NCBI GenBank assembly: GCA_021413735.1
Contig: JAIOPV010000095.1
Location: 1 to 64,000, forward strand
Direction of reading: 5' to 3'
Source: Planctomycetota bacterium
GTDB lineage: Bacteria; Planctomycetota; Planctomycetia; Gemmatales; Gemmataceae
DNA length: 64,000 nucleotides
Shown here: positions 15,358 to 24,469 of the stretch, piece after piece
How positions within the stretch are numbered: position 1 is the stretch's first letter
Layout: each line of letters begins with the position of its first letter
Program-made: the position numbers and the translations under genes
Notes under the pieces: model-generated
The model's input: only the letters and a program-made list of their open reading frames with translations
Told to the model about the DNA's origin: nothing
The model's database searches: none

Positions 15358-17640
15358 CTACATCGCTCGGAACACGCAGATGCCATCGACCCAGTCGGCG
15401 GAGATAGTGCCGCCGTCTTTGACGAAGAACTCCAGCAGCCAGCGAGCCAGCGGCGCAACGACTTCGCGTTCCACGGCTCGCTGCAACGGCCGCGCACCAT
15501 AGCGAGCGTCGAAGCCAATTCCCGCGAGCCGATCCACGAGCGCATCGGACCACGCCACCTTCACGCTGCTTCGCAGCAGCCCATCGCGGCGAGTGATCGC
15601 GTCGAGTTCCCGGCGCGTGATGACTTTCACCGACGCGGGCAGCAGCGGTCTGAACGTCACGACCTGATCCATGCGGTTGAAGAACTCGGGCCGGAAGAAC
15701 CGCATCGCCGCGTCCTTGTACTGCACGCCCGACTGCTCGGCGAACCCGACCGTGCGAGACTGCCCGGCTCCGAGGTTCGACGTCATGATGATGATCGTGC
15801 TGCGGAAGTTCGTGACGCGGCCGTACTGATCGGTGAGTCGGCCTTCATCGAACACGCCCATGAGCGTGTCGAACACGTCGGCCGCGGCCTTCTCGATTTC
15901 ATCGAGGAGCAGCACCGAGAACGGCTGGCGTCGGACACGCTTCACGAGTTCGCCGGGCTCGCCCTGCGGTGGCCCGAGCAACCGATACACCGCGTCGAAG
16001 CCGCCGTACTCGCTCATGTCGAGCCGCAACAATCGCTTCGATTCACCGGCCTTGGCGGAATCCTCGCCAGCCCCGAAGAAATACTTCGCGAGAGCCTGTG
16101 CCATGTGCGTTTTGCCGACGCCCGTAGGACCGCAGAACAGCAGCACAGCCGGCGGACGACCGGGATCGTTTAGCCCAGCTTTCACGGTCATCACGACATT
16201 GGTGGCAGCCTCGCACGCTTCGGGCTGGTCGATGACCCGTTCCGTGAACCACGCCAGCACATCCTCGCGTTTCAGGGTGATTTCGTCGCGGAGGAACAGT
16301 TCGGGGAGCCCGGTGCGTCGGCGGAAGCGATCCACGACGGAATCGGGCGTCACGGGCTTCTTGCCGTCGCGAACGTGGATATCGACGATCTCGCGGGCGA
16401 ACGCCGACGCCGGTCCCGGAAACGGCGAGTATGGCATGAACCGCCGGAACAGCCTGACGATCCGTTCGCCGGTGCCGCGTTCGATTTCGACACCCGGCCC
16501 GGATGCCGACGTTTCGAGTTGCTTGTCGATGACCATGAGGGCGGTTGCCCGGTCGAACGGCCGCACCTGCACAATTTGGAAGAGATCCGGCAAGCCAGGC
16601 ATGAGTCGCCTGCACGCATCGAGTTCTTGCGGCGTTGCTTCCGCGATCATGCGAAGTTCGCCGCGAGCGAGGTACGGCACAAGGAACATGGCGATGCTGT
16701 CGGCTGGCCCGAGACCGCCGCGTTGAACGAGATCGAGCAGCCGCTCGGCACACAGCACGCCCTTGAGTTCGCCGAGCGCACCGATAACGCCTTCGACTCG
16801 CTCTTCCCACTGCCCGAGGTACTTCATGCCAGCAACGAGCCGACCCGCCGACGTGAGCCAGAACCGCCGCTGCGTTGGGCCGGGTGCTTTCTTGCCGTCA
16901 ATCTCGTCACCGAGCTTCTCGGCTTCTTTCACGGCATCGACCATCAGGGTCGTCTTGCCGACGCCGGGTTCGCCGACGAGCAGGACGTTCGCCTTCTCGC
17001 GGTGCAGCTTGTGAACGAGTGCAGCAACCTCCGCTTCACGACCCCACGCACGCGCGAAGCCTTTCCGCACGGCACGATCGCCAACCGGTTCCGCAACCTG
17101 TGCGAGTGCTCGCGGTGGCTTGGCGTGAACCTCCGGCGACGCGAATTCCCGCGGCACGGCCACCACGATTTCCGAAAGCTCAACCTCGACCGGCGGCAGG
17201 TATGCTCCGAGTTGCTCGGGTGTGAGTCCTTCGAGCTTCTGCAACACGTACCGCTCGACGAGTTGCGGCAAGTGCGTGCGGTTGGGGTAGTCGAAGCGGA
17301 TGCCGAGGAGTGGCAGGTCGGCAGTTGGCTGACCGCTTTCGCGTGTGCCGACGACGACCGGAACTCGCACTTCAACTGACGATTCGGCGGGATAGAGGCG
17401 GTTCGTGCCCTTGTATTCAGGGCGAACGCTGACGGTGAACCATCGCAACTCAGCTTCGAGGAAGTCCGGTCCCTTCATCACGGCGAACTTGCGGTGATAC
17501 CAGCGGAAGTATTCGCGCAGGTCGGTGCTGGCGTCGCGTGATGTGAGCCCGAATCCGACGGTGCCCTCATCGACGGCAATGGCGGAACAGCCCCCGGCGA
17601 GGTCGCGGCAGATCAGCACGGGATAGCGAGCGGTCGGCAT
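15358..17640 (-). CDS. Divergent Clp/HSP100 double AAA+ ATPase without Clp-N domain
   Basis: A 760-residue unfoldase-type ATPase. ATG 17638-17640 gives MPTARYPVLICRDLAGGCSA; sequence further upstream does not look coding. Residues 1-190 are a unique N-terminal domain in place of the Clp-N repeats. D1 has Walker A GEPGVGKT (223-230) and the substrate-loop-like KYLGQWEER (273-281), but where Walker B should be it reads VLCAERLLDLV, with no acidic pair. D2 is intact: GPTGVGKT (504-511), [11 protein letters not shown] (575-585), IIIMTSNLG (616-624) and FFRPEFFNRMD (648-658). No coiled-coil M domain is visible. VGF at 631-633 sits where ClpP-binding loops occur. It lies 67 bases after the larger ATPase gene and is probably co-transcribed. 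Confidence 0.88.
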   Translation of the reverse strand: MPTARYPVLICRDLAGGCSAIAVDEGTVGFGLTSRDASTDLREYFRWYHRKFAVMKGPDFLEAELRWFTVSVRPEYKGTNRLYPAESSVEVRVPVVVGTRESGQPTADLPLLGIRFDYPNRTHLPQLVERYVLQKLEGLTPEQLGAYLPPVEVELSEIVVAVPREFASPEVHAKPPRALAQVAEPVGDRAVRKGFARAWGREAEVAALVHKLHREKANVLLVGEPGVGKTTLMVDAVKEAEKLGDEIDGKKAPGPTQRRFWLTSAGRLVAGMKYLGQWEERVEGVIGALGELKGVLCAERLLDLVQRGGLGPADSIAMFLVPYLARGELRMIAEATPQELDACRRLMPGLPDLFQIVQVRPFDRATALMVIDKQLETSASGPGVEIERGTGERIVRLFRRFMPYSPFPGPASAFAREIVDIHVRDGKKPVTPDSVVDRFRRRTGLPELFLRDEITLKREDVLAWFTERVIDQPEACEAATNVVMTVKAGLNDPGRPPAVLLFCGPTGVGKTHMAQALAKYFFGAGEDSAKAGESKRLLRLDMSEYGGFDAVYRLLGPPQGEPGELVKRVRRQPFSVLLLDEIEKAAADVFDTLMGVFDEGRLTDQYGRVTNFRSTIIIMTSNLGAGQSRTVGFAEQSGVQYKDAAMRFFRPEFFNRMDQVVTFRPLLPASVKVITRRELDAITRRDGLLRSSVKVAWSDALVDRLAGIGFDARYGARPLQRAVEREVVAPLARWLLEFFVKDGGTISADWVDGICVFRAM

Positions 17641-17707
17641 CGTGATATTGCAGATTTTGGATTGCGGAATGAAAACCCGTTTAGCGGCCGTCCCGGCGGG
17701 GCGGGCG

Positions 17708-20700
17708 TCACGTTGCCCGTGGCAACGCGGCCAGCGTGAACGTCCTGAAAGTCTCGGTGAACTCGGGGCGTCCCGGCAGTGGTGACACCAAACCCGTTCG
17801 CACGTCGGCCACGGGTTGCCCTTCGGGATAAACGCGGAGAATCGGCCCAAATGTGAATGGCTCCGCGAGCTGCGGTGGCAACGAATCGACCACATCCACC
17901 CGCACGGGTATTGGACCGCCGTGCTTCGGCAGGAACAGGTGCGTTCCCGCTTCGGTGAACGCCAGCGATCGAGCGTGAACGCCTTTCACTTGCAGCAGGC
18001 AGTCCGACTTTCGCAGACCGCCGTGTTCTGGCGGGAATTCACCCATTTCGACCCCAAGCGCAGCACCCCACGCCCTCTGATAGTACGCTTGGAGCAAACT
18101 GGCTGGCTGGCAAACTTCACCTTCGGGGAACCCGCGAATCCACAGATATACCGGCTTGTCGTCTGGCGGGGCGGAGGCCATCAATCGGAGCAACATGAGC
18201 TTGTTCTCGACCTCGAACAAATCGGCATCTTCAATCAGTGGCTCGGCGGTCTCCATGAGTTCGCGGATGGCGTCTTCCATGCTCTCGGCCGACCGAAGCG
18301 AGCCAAACGGCTGACCTCCGAGATGAGCGTTGGGGCGATTGTAATTGTGGGGCTTGATCGCTCTGAAACGGGCTTTGCGGCTCACACTCTCCGCTTGTTG
18401 GCCTCCAAGGCGAGACAGCTTCGCATCGGCGAGACGGTCTTCGTACGCGTTCAGCGTGTCGCCAATGCCATCGGCCACTTCGTTCAGCGCGAAATAACGC
18501 TCCTGTTCGACAGACACCTTTCCGGCGATCACGCCACCCTTCGGGCGGATGGAATCGAGAACCGTGTCAAGTTGTTCCAGAGTCGTCCATGCTGCCGAGA
18601 TTCGCTCCAGGGTCGGCATCATGGCGCGATCCACGACCGGCATGCGCTCGGCCCAACCGGGTGCCTGCACGCTCACTGACAACGCGTTGTCACTCGCCTT
18701 CACGGTGACAATGGTGAACTCGTCCGGCGACAGTTCCGCGAGCTTGCCAGCGGCAGGTTGAGCCAGTTCGCGTTCAACAGCTCGCTTCATCGCACGGGCA
18801 CCAAGCGCAGGGTCGTAGCCCGCGGAGATCACCCGTTCGAGTGCCTCGGCAGACACGTTCAGCACGCACTTTCGCTGACCGAATCCCTCGCGAGCCAGCA
18901 CATCATTCACGAGTCGGCGGGCGATGGTGGCCAGTTCCGCGCGGGTGAGTTTCTTGAACGGAATCACGCGGTCGAGGCGGTTGAAGAACTCCGGTCGGAA
19001 GAACTTCTCGGCAGCACCCGTGTAAGCAAATGAACGATCTGCTTCGGGGTTGAAGCCGAGGTTGCCTTCCGCTTCGCGAACGCCGAGGTTCGACGTCATG
19101 ATGATGATGGCGTTCGAGAAATCAGCCGTGCGGCCGAGTGCATCCGTGAGTCGACCTTCGCCCAACACCGACAGCAGCAAGTCGAACACTTCCGGGTGTG
19201 CCTTCTCGATTTCGTCGAGCAGGATCACCGCGAACGGCTGCCGGCGAATGGCGCTCGTAAGCAAGCCTTCAGGCTGATTGAACGTGCCCACGAGCCTGGC
19301 CGCCGCTCCGTACTGATTGAACTCATTCAGGTCGAACCGCAACAACCGCTCTGCTTCGCCGAACAGCGTGCGTGCGATGGCCTTCGCGCACTCCGTTTTG
19401 CCGACGCCCGTCGGACCGAGGAACAGGAACGCGGCAAGCGGTCGGTCCGGATCGTTGAGCCGAGCCTTCGCGACGCTGACCACATCCGCGAGCGCTTCCA
19501 CGGCTTCCGCTTGCCCGATGACTTGCTCGCGAACCTTGTCACGCACGTCGTCGCGGTCGAGCCGCTGTTTCGGATCGAGGAACGCAAGCGATAGCCCGCT
19601 GCGGGCCGCGAAGTCGGCGAGGACATCATCACGTGAGATATGCGGATGCTCGGCCAGCGGATCGTACTCGGCAGATCGCGTGTTAGTGGTTGGAGTTCGT
19701 TCTTCATCGGCGGTGGCGCGGATTGCCAATCGCGTCAGCACGGCGGCAGCCTTGCCTGGGAACGCGGCCGTGCGGTCATAGCGGCGTTGCACGTCGATCA
19801 CGGCAGGTAGCACGTCCAGGCCGAAATCGCACTCGTGCTTCCCCTCGAGGCGGCGTTGCTGGTCGACCAGGATTCGCAGGTTGTCGGCGTCGCCCGGTTC
19901 GCGAATCGGGATCATGTGGAACAGGTCGGCGAAGCCACGGTCGCGTTCCTGAAGAACTCGCAAGCCCTCCGTGGTGACTTCGCCAAGCACACGCACGTCG
20001 CGGCGTTCGAGATATGGCTTAAGCACGGTCGCGGCGTTGAGCGTCGAGTTCGCCGAGATGCCCGCCAAGAACAACCCGATGAGGTCGTCGAAGTACAGAA
20101 CGTGGTCGCGTTTCTTGGCGTGCTTCAGGATCGCGAGTAGGCGGCCTTCCCACTGCCCGACATACGACATGCCCGAGATGAGCCGTTGCGGCGACACCAG
20201 CCAGACATTCTGGTGCTGAACGTGAACCTGCTTGCGTTGTGCGACGCGATGGTATACCGCCTCGTGAACCACGGCAGTCTTACCGGAAAGTCGTGGGCCG
20301 CAGAGCAGCACGGGCCGGCGGTCGCCGAGTTCAAGCAAACGCGAGAGTTCCGCAACCTCGCGTTCCCGCAGCACGGCACGTTCGAGTTCGTCGGGATACA
20401 GCCAGTCGAGGCAACGACCGACGCGACGCAGTTCGCTGGCACCGTCGCTGGTCTCAGCGCCGCCCAGGAACATGAACTTCATGTCAGGCGGCTTCGGTGA
20501 CATCGCAGGCACGTTCGCCGACAGCTCAAGCACCTGCACCCACGCCTTGCCGGAGAGGTTGGTTGCCTCGGGGCGAATGTCTTCCTCGTCGTCGGCGTCG
20601 CGTTCAGCCTTTCGCCAGTATTCCGTGTAGACCGCCTGCGCCCGCACTTCGAGCGGTTCGCCGCGTGTGACCTCGAACCACACATCCGGAAGCGATGGCG

Positions 20701-21010
20701 AGAACGCAAGTCGTCGGCCCATGTGGTCGAACGCGACGAGCAGATATTTCACCCGTGCAACACGCCGACGCAGTTCGATTTCCAGGGCGACGCGGTGAGT
20801 GGTGACTCGCGGTGAGAATGCCCACGCCGCCACGGGATCATGGCGTTCTTTGCGGGCATCGTGTTCGATGAGCGAGACGATATCGCGGGTGAGCTTGGTA
20901 AGCAGGCGGTTGAGGTTGTCGTTCTTCAACTCCATGGTTGCGACGAACAACGGGCGCGCGGCGTACCCCTTCGGATGTTGATAAACGTAGATGGGAATGC
21001 GGAAGTTCAT
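17708..21010 (-). CDS. Double AAA+ Clp-like ATPase fused to a release-factor PCRF-like domain
   Basis: A 1100-residue protein starting at ATG 21008-21010. Residues 1-190 are a unique N-terminal domain (no Clp-N). D1: GPRLSGKT (238-245), SYVGQWEGR (282-290) and Walker B-like VLYFDDL (304-310). D2: GPTGVGKT (532-539), [17 protein letters not shown] (594-610), IIIMTSNLG (635-643), FFRPEFFNRLD (670-680) and the Clp C-terminal GYDPALGARAMKRAVE (731-746). LGF at 651-653 lies at the position of the ClpP-binding loop. A helical stretch (about 785-865) leads to residues 905-1045, which match the release-factor PCRF domain: VYLWIRG, then LLQAYYQRAWGAALGVEMGE, then CLLQVKGVHARSL. The tail ILRVYPEGQPVADVRTGLV resembles the end of RF1. 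The catalytic GGQ domain that should lie between them is missing. Confidence 0.85.
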   Translation of the reverse strand: MNFRIPIYVYQHPKGYAARPLFVATMELKNDNLNRLLTKLTRDIVSLIEHDARKERHDPVAAWAFSPRVTTHRVALEIELRRRVARVKYLLVAFDHMGRRLAFSPSLPDVWFEVTRGEPLEVRAQAVYTEYWRKAERDADDEEDIRPEATNLSGKAWVQVLELSANVPAMSPKPPDMKFMFLGGAETSDGASELRRVGRCLDWLYPDELERAVLREREVAELSRLLELGDRRPVLLCGPRLSGKTAVVHEAVYHRVAQRKQVHVQHQNVWLVSPQRLISGMSYVGQWEGRLLAILKHAKKRDHVLYFDDLIGLFLAGISANSTLNAATVLKPYLERRDVRVLGEVTTEGLRVLQERDRGFADLFHMIPIREPGDADNLRILVDQQRRLEGKHECDFGLDVLPAVIDVQRRYDRTAAFPGKAAAVLTRLAIRATADEERTPTTNTRSAEYDPLAEHPHISRDDVLADFAARSGLSLAFLDPKQRLDRDDVRDKVREQVIGQAEAVEALADVVSVAKARLNDPDRPLAAFLFLGPTGVGKTECAKAIARTLFGEAERLLRFDLNEFNQYGAAARLVGTFNQPEGLLTSAIRRQPFAVILLDEIEKAHPEVFDLLLSVLGEGRLTDALGRTADFSNAIIIMTSNLGVREAEGNLGFNPEADRSFAYTGAAEKFFRPEFFNRLDRVIPFKKLTRAELATIARRLVNDVLAREGFGQRKCVLNVSAEALERVISAGYDPALGARAMKRAVERELAQPAAGKLAELSPDEFTIVTVKASDNALSVSVQAPGWAERMPVVDRAMMPTLERISAAWTTLEQLDTVLDSIRPKGGVIAGKVSVEQERYFALNEVADGIGDTLNAYEDRLADAKLSRLGGQQAESVSRKARFRAIKPHNYNRPNAHLGGQPFGSLRSAESMEDAIRELMETAEPLIEDADLFEVENKLMLLRLMASAPPDDKPVYLWIRGFPEGEVCQPASLLQAYYQRAWGAALGVEMGEFPPEHGGLRKSDCLLQVKGVHARSLAFTEAGTHLFLPKHGGPIPVRVDVVDSLPPQLAEPFTFGPILRVYPEGQPVADVRTGLVSPLPGRPEFTETFRTFTLAALPRAT

Positions 21011-21098
21011 CGCACGCTCGGATCGTCACGCCGCGACACGTTCAGGTTGCACGGTGGACACGTCGAGCGTGTGGGAAGTTCGGAGGTGATGAATGAAC

Positions 21099-21135
21099 CG
21101 TTTAGCGGCGGACCCATCGGGTCCACCGCTAAACG
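21099..21135 (-). terminator. Hairpin after metK
   Basis: Arms 21099-21115 and 21119-21135 (CGTTTAGCGG...) match at 16 of 17 positions with a 3-base loop, starting 8 bases past the metK stop. It probably ends most metK transcripts before the ATPase genes, but has no U-run. GTTTAGCGG also occurs at 17672 and its complement near 48440. Confidence 0.6.
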
Positions 21136-21142
21136 TCTGCGA

Positions 21143-22408
21143 TTACACCCCGGCGGCCTTCTTGAGTGCGTCGGCCTTGTCGGTCTGCTCCCAGGTGAAG
21201 CCCGAACCCTTGCGGCCGAAGTGCCCGTGGCGTGCCGTCTCGCGATACACCGGCCGACGCAGATTCAACGACTCGATGATCCCCTTCGGCGTCAGCTTGA
21301 AATGCTCGCGGATCAGATCGACCAGCTTCGTCTCGGGGATCTTCGCGGTGCCATTGGAGTTCACCCAAATGTTCAGCGGGTCCGGGTAGCCGATGGCGTA
21401 GCTCAACTGAACTTCGCACTCGCGAGCCAACCCCGCGGCGACGATGTTCTTCGCGATATAGCGGCACACATACGCGGCGCTGCGGTCCACCTTTGTCGGG
21501 TCTTTGCCGCTGAACGCGCCGCCGCCGTGTCGACCACGACCGCAGTAGGTATCGTCAATGATCTTGCGGCCAGTCAGTCCGCAGTCGCCGTGTGGGCCGC
21601 CAGTCAGGAAGCAACCCGTCGGATTGACGTGGCAAGCGATGTCGCCGGCGGCCAGCTTCAGATTCGCGTCGCCGGGCCGGATCATGACGAGCTTGCCGCG
21701 AATCAGGTCTTCGCGTTCCCGCTTCAGAACCGGGTGAATGAGCTGGTCGATAATCATCTGGCGGGCGTCGTCGGTGAAGTAATCGCCCGTTTTCCCACTG
21801 ACCATCACCTCGCGGGTGTGCTGCGTGCTGAGAACGACCGTGTGAATGCGGTGCGGGGTGCCGTCGGCGTTGTACTCGACCGTAACCTGGCTCTTCGCAT
21901 CGGGACGCAGCCAGCCGAGCTTGCCGTTCTTGCGAAGGTCGGCGTGATGCTCCACGAGTCGGTGCGACAGGTGAATCGGCAGCGGCATCAACTCAGTGGT
22001 TTCCTGGCAGGCGAAGCCGAACATCATGCCCTGGTCGCCAGCGCCGCCGGTGTCAACGCCCTGGCTGATGTGCGGGCTTTGAGCGTGAATGCGGCAATCA
22101 ACCTGACACGAATCGGCGGTGAAGCCGATTTCTTCACTCTCTTCGCGGTTCTTGGCAACGTAGCCGATCTCGCGAATCACGTCACGCACGAGTTTATCGA
22201 CAGCCTGCCGCGTGAGGGCGGCCTTGGTGGTGATCTCGCCAGCAACAACAGCAAGGTCCGTCGTCACCAGCGTTTCGCAGGCAACGCGGCTCATCGGATC
22301 GGCGCTGAGGCAGAAATCGAGAACCGCGTCGGAGATTTGGTCGGCGACCTTGTCCGGGTGGCCCATCGACACGGATTCACTGGTGAAGAGGTAACGGTCG
22401 GCGGACAC
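21143..22408 (-). CDS. metK: S-adenosylmethionine synthetase
   Basis: A 421-residue cytosolic enzyme that makes S-adenosylmethionine from methionine and ATP. Start is GTG at 22406-22408 ([20 protein letters not shown], with the N-terminal ATP-site [20 protein letters not shown]). Other family marks are the hexapeptide-like [10 protein letters not shown] and the P-loop-like [19 protein letters not shown]. It is slightly longer than the E. coli enzyme (384) but all core regions are present. No SAM-binding leader is evident upstream. It ends with the hairpin at 21099-21135, 132 bases before the start of the Clp-type ATPase pair on the same strand, so partial read-through is possible. Confidence 0.97.
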   Translation of the reverse strand: MSADRYLFTSESVSMGHPDKVADQISDAVLDFCLSADPMSRVACETLVTTDLAVVAGEITTKAALTRQAVDKLVRDVIREIGYVAKNREESEEIGFTADSCQVDCRIHAQSPHISQGVDTGGAGDQGMMFGFACQETTELMPLPIHLSHRLVEHHADLRKNGKLGWLRPDAKSQVTVEYNADGTPHRIHTVVLSTQHTREVMVSGKTGDYFTDDARQMIIDQLIHPVLKREREDLIRGKLVMIRPGDANLKLAAGDIACHVNPTGCFLTGGPHGDCGLTGRKIIDDTYCGRGRHGGGAFSGKDPTKVDRSAAYVCRYIAKNIVAAGLARECEVQLSYAIGYPDPLNIWVNSNGTAKIPETKLVDLIREHFKLTPKGIIESLNLRRPVYRETARHGHFGRKGSGFTWEQTDKADALKKAAGV

Positions 22409-22487
22409 GGTTTGCGTCTCCGTAAGCGGCTCACGACGGGGAAGTTATCGAACGGTCTTTATAGGCAGATTGGCGCTGTCGGCAAAC

Positions 22488-22519
22488 AAAGTAGCCCCCG
22501 GCAATCCGGGGGCTACTTT
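22488..22519 (-). terminator. Perfect 14-bp terminator hairpin
   Basis: Arms 22488-22501 and 22506-22519 (AAAGTAGCCCCCGG and complement) with loop CAAT. On the reverse strand it continues into TTTGTTTG, so it should end transcription coming from the Cys/Gly-rich gene before metK. Confidence 0.85.
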
Positions 22520-22564
22520 CCGAAGTCAACATGTGGGAAGAGTCAAGGAATCTGCGGCATATTC

Positions 22565-22647
22565 ATTGGTTCCGGACCACTTCCCCACCCCACGTCCGGA
22601 ACCAACCATTCCAGACCCGGAACCATCTCAGTCGTCCGGAAGAAAGA
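22565..22647 (-). repeat. TTCCGG stem-loop element, copy 2 (reverse)
   Basis: Read on the reverse strand it begins TCTTTCTTCCGGACGACTG, continues GATGGTTCCGGGTCTGGAA, and ends with the stem TTGGTTCCGG / CCGGAACCAA around the loop ACGTGGGGTGGGGAAGTGGT. The stem is perfect here. Confidence 0.8.
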
Positions 22648-22767
22648 TCGTCATAACAAAATGCTTCGCCCAATCTCACGACAGGCGAAGCACTTGTGAC
22701 TTGCTGACGAAACAGCGCCTCCGTCCGCGAAAAAAACAGCTCCGGAACCATTCATGCGGCAGCCGAA

Positions 22768-23517
22768 TTACTTCCCGGCGACAGGATCGCCCTTGCCATC
22801 AATCGCGGCGAACAGCTTCGGGAACGACTCAACCAGGGTCACCCCGGCTTCGACGACCACTCGCTTCTGTTCGACAACCATGCGACCATCGACCATCAGT
22901 TCGGCCTTCACTTCATAGAAGAACTTGCCAGCCCCGAGCGGCGGGGTGACGAACGATCGTTCGGCTCCGGTCAGGTTGGTGAGACGACCATCGACGAACA
23001 GCTTCGCATCGGCGGGCAGTTGGAACTTGACGTTCGCGCCCATCTTGCCGTCTTTTCCCGTCACAGGAGGGGTAACCGGCGTCGGTGTGACCGGTGCAGG
23101 AACAACCACTGGCGGATTCATGTTCGTGACGGTGCCGTACACAGCGCTTGGGCTGTAGTAAACCGGCGCTGCCCACGATGAGCCGTAGCAACCACCGCAA
23201 CCGCCACAACTGTAACCGGTGCAGGAGCCGAAGCACGACCAACCGGAGCAACTGTAGCCACAGCAGCCGGAGCAGGAGTGACGATGGCCGAACAGACCGT
23301 GACAGCCCGCGTGATGACCAAAGATGCAGTGTTTCTGCCCGTAGCACGAACCGTAGCAACCACCGCAACTGTAGCTGTAGCAACCGCCGCAACTGTAGCT
23401 GGTGCATCCGCCGTAGCAACCGCCGCAGCCGATCACAACCGGACCGGCAGCGGGAATGCCAGCAAGGGGATCCTGCCCAGGTGCTGCGAGGGCGGTCATG
23501 AGAACAAGACTGTACAT
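22768..23517 (-). CDS. Cys/Gly-rich protein with a C-terminal TIGR03000-type domain
   Basis: A 249-residue exported-looking protein. ATG 23515-23517 gives MYSLVLMTALAAPGQDP, a short hydrophobic leader. Residues about 28-120 are extreme in composition: Cys and Gly blocks such as CGGCYSYSCGGCYGSC and CSGCCGYSCSGWSCFGSC, with some His. A Pro/Val/Thr linker (PVTPTPVTPPVTG) leads to residues about 165-249, a PEGA-like domain (VKFQLPADAKLFVDGRL, then GERSF-like AERSFVTPPLGAGKFFYEV) of the TIGR03000 type found in planctomycetes. It may be a surface or wall-associated, disulfide-rich protein; that is inference. It ends ahead of the terminator at 22488-22519. Confidence 0.8.
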   Translation of the reverse strand: MYSLVLMTALAAPGQDPLAGIPAAGPVVIGCGGCYGGCTSYSCGGCYSYSCGGCYGSCYGQKHCIFGHHAGCHGLFGHRHSCSGCCGYSCSGWSCFGSCTGYSCGGCGGCYGSSWAAPVYYSPSAVYGTVTNMNPPVVVPAPVTPTPVTPPVTGKDGKMGANVKFQLPADAKLFVDGRLTNLTGAERSFVTPPLGAGKFFYEVKAELMVDGRMVVEQKRVVVEAGVTLVESFPKLFAAIDGKGDPVAGK

Positions 23518-23737
23518 GGTGTGAAAACCTCCGTGGTGGAAAACATCCGCTGCCAATCAGCGGAGCCGACCTTGACGATGGTAGAATGGGCGAGAAAACC
23601 CGTCAAAGGCAAACTGGTTAAACTGGATGGTTTGGATGGAATACGCCGTCCCTACGACCGGACCAGGGAAGTGAACGTCAAAACGCACAATCAGTCACAT
23701 GAGACTGGGGCGAAGCTCGCCAAGGCCGACGAAGAGT

Positions 23738-24469
23738 TCAATCGTGTGTCTTGAAGATTGCGAAGTCAGGCGTTGCGGCGATCTGCTGGAAGCAACCATT
23801 CTGTTGCCAGACGACAGCGTGCTGGGGGTTCGCGTACAGGATGTAAATTTCGCGTGACTGAGTCTGGTAAGACTCGGCAATCCGTTCCGCCACTCGCGCC
23901 ATGACCTCCCGCCCGAACGGGTTGAAGAAGTAGCACACCAATGGGTCATGCGGCAGTGGGTACTGCAACGCATCGGCGCAGACCAATCGCATATCCCAGC
24001 ATTGCTGTCTTTCGCTGCGAAACCCAGCTAAATTCTCCCTCGCGACTTGATCGAGTTCAGGCGAAAATTCGACACCAATCACCGACTTGAACGGGAACTC
24101 CGACGCCAGAAGGACCGCCCTCCCCTTGCCCGAGCCGAAGTCGATGAAAGTGAAGTCCTGGTGATGAATGGCGAGGGTGCCAACAAGGCGAGCGAAGACA
24201 GCGGGGTCGATGGCCCAGTAGGACGTACCATTCTGCCAAGACGTGCCGGCGATCTGCAAACTGTTCAGTTGAATGATCCCGCCGGTATCCACACCATGTC
24301 GGCTGTCGAAAGCCTGGTCTCTCTCAGCCTTCTCTCGCATGCTTCGACGCCAGGTTGGCGTGAGTTCGAGGAATCGCTGGGAAGCTCTGTTGATTGCGTG
24401 GACGACTGTTCCCCGAAGCCCCCGCCGACTGTAGGACTTCCGCAATTTGTTCAGAAGCCGTCCGATCAT
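23738..24469 (-). CDS. SAM-dependent class I methyltransferase
   Basis: A 243-residue predicted methyltransferase. ATG 24467-24469 (MIGRLLNKLRKSYSRRGLRG) is chosen because upstream sequence runs into an intergenic repeat. After a basic N-terminus, residues about 60-100 contain GTSWQNGTSYWAIDP. Motif I is FTFIDFGSGKGRAVLLAS, followed by the acidic strand-2 end VIGVEFSPELDQVA and motif-IV-like DPLVCYFFNPFG. The FIDFGSGKGR loop resembles DOT1-like and small class I enzymes, but the target cannot be told. It is flanked by non-coding repeats and stands alone. Confidence 0.82.
   Translation of the reverse strand: MIGRLLNKLRKSYSRRGLRGTVVHAINRASQRFLELTPTWRRSMREKAERDQAFDSRHGVDTGGIIQLNSLQIAGTSWQNGTSYWAIDPAVFARLVGTLAIHHQDFTFIDFGSGKGRAVLLASEFPFKSVIGVEFSPELDQVARENLAGFRSERQQCWDMRLVCADALQYPLPHDPLVCYFFNPFGREVMARVAERIAESYQTQSREIYILYANPQHAVVWQQNGCFQQIAATPDFAIFKTHD

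Larger units (their letters stand above)
22409..22767. other. Intergenic region upstream of metK
   Basis: These 359 bases contain a perfect terminator hairpin (22488-22519), a reverse copy of the TTCCGG element (22565-22647) and another TCCGGAACCATTC near 22740. A TATAAAG on the reverse strand near 22458 could be part of a metK promoter, which is weak evidence. No RNA gene or riboswitch is recognised. Confidence 0.5.

Noticed and set aside
18311-18406. Two GGQ tripeptides (residues 869-871 and 898-900) in the PCRF-fused ATPase
   Set aside because: They lie before the PCRF domain, lack the surrounding SGxGGQxxN context of release factors and are not in the expected order, so I do not count them as a catalytic GGQ.
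22409-22487. SAM riboswitch upstream of metK
   Set aside because: I looked for a kink-turn and conserved SAM-binding junction in the leader and saw none.
20840-22699. Long open frame on the forward strand opposite metK and the ATPase start
   Set aside because: metK is certain on the other strand. Long antisense frames are expected at this GC content, and this one matches no family.
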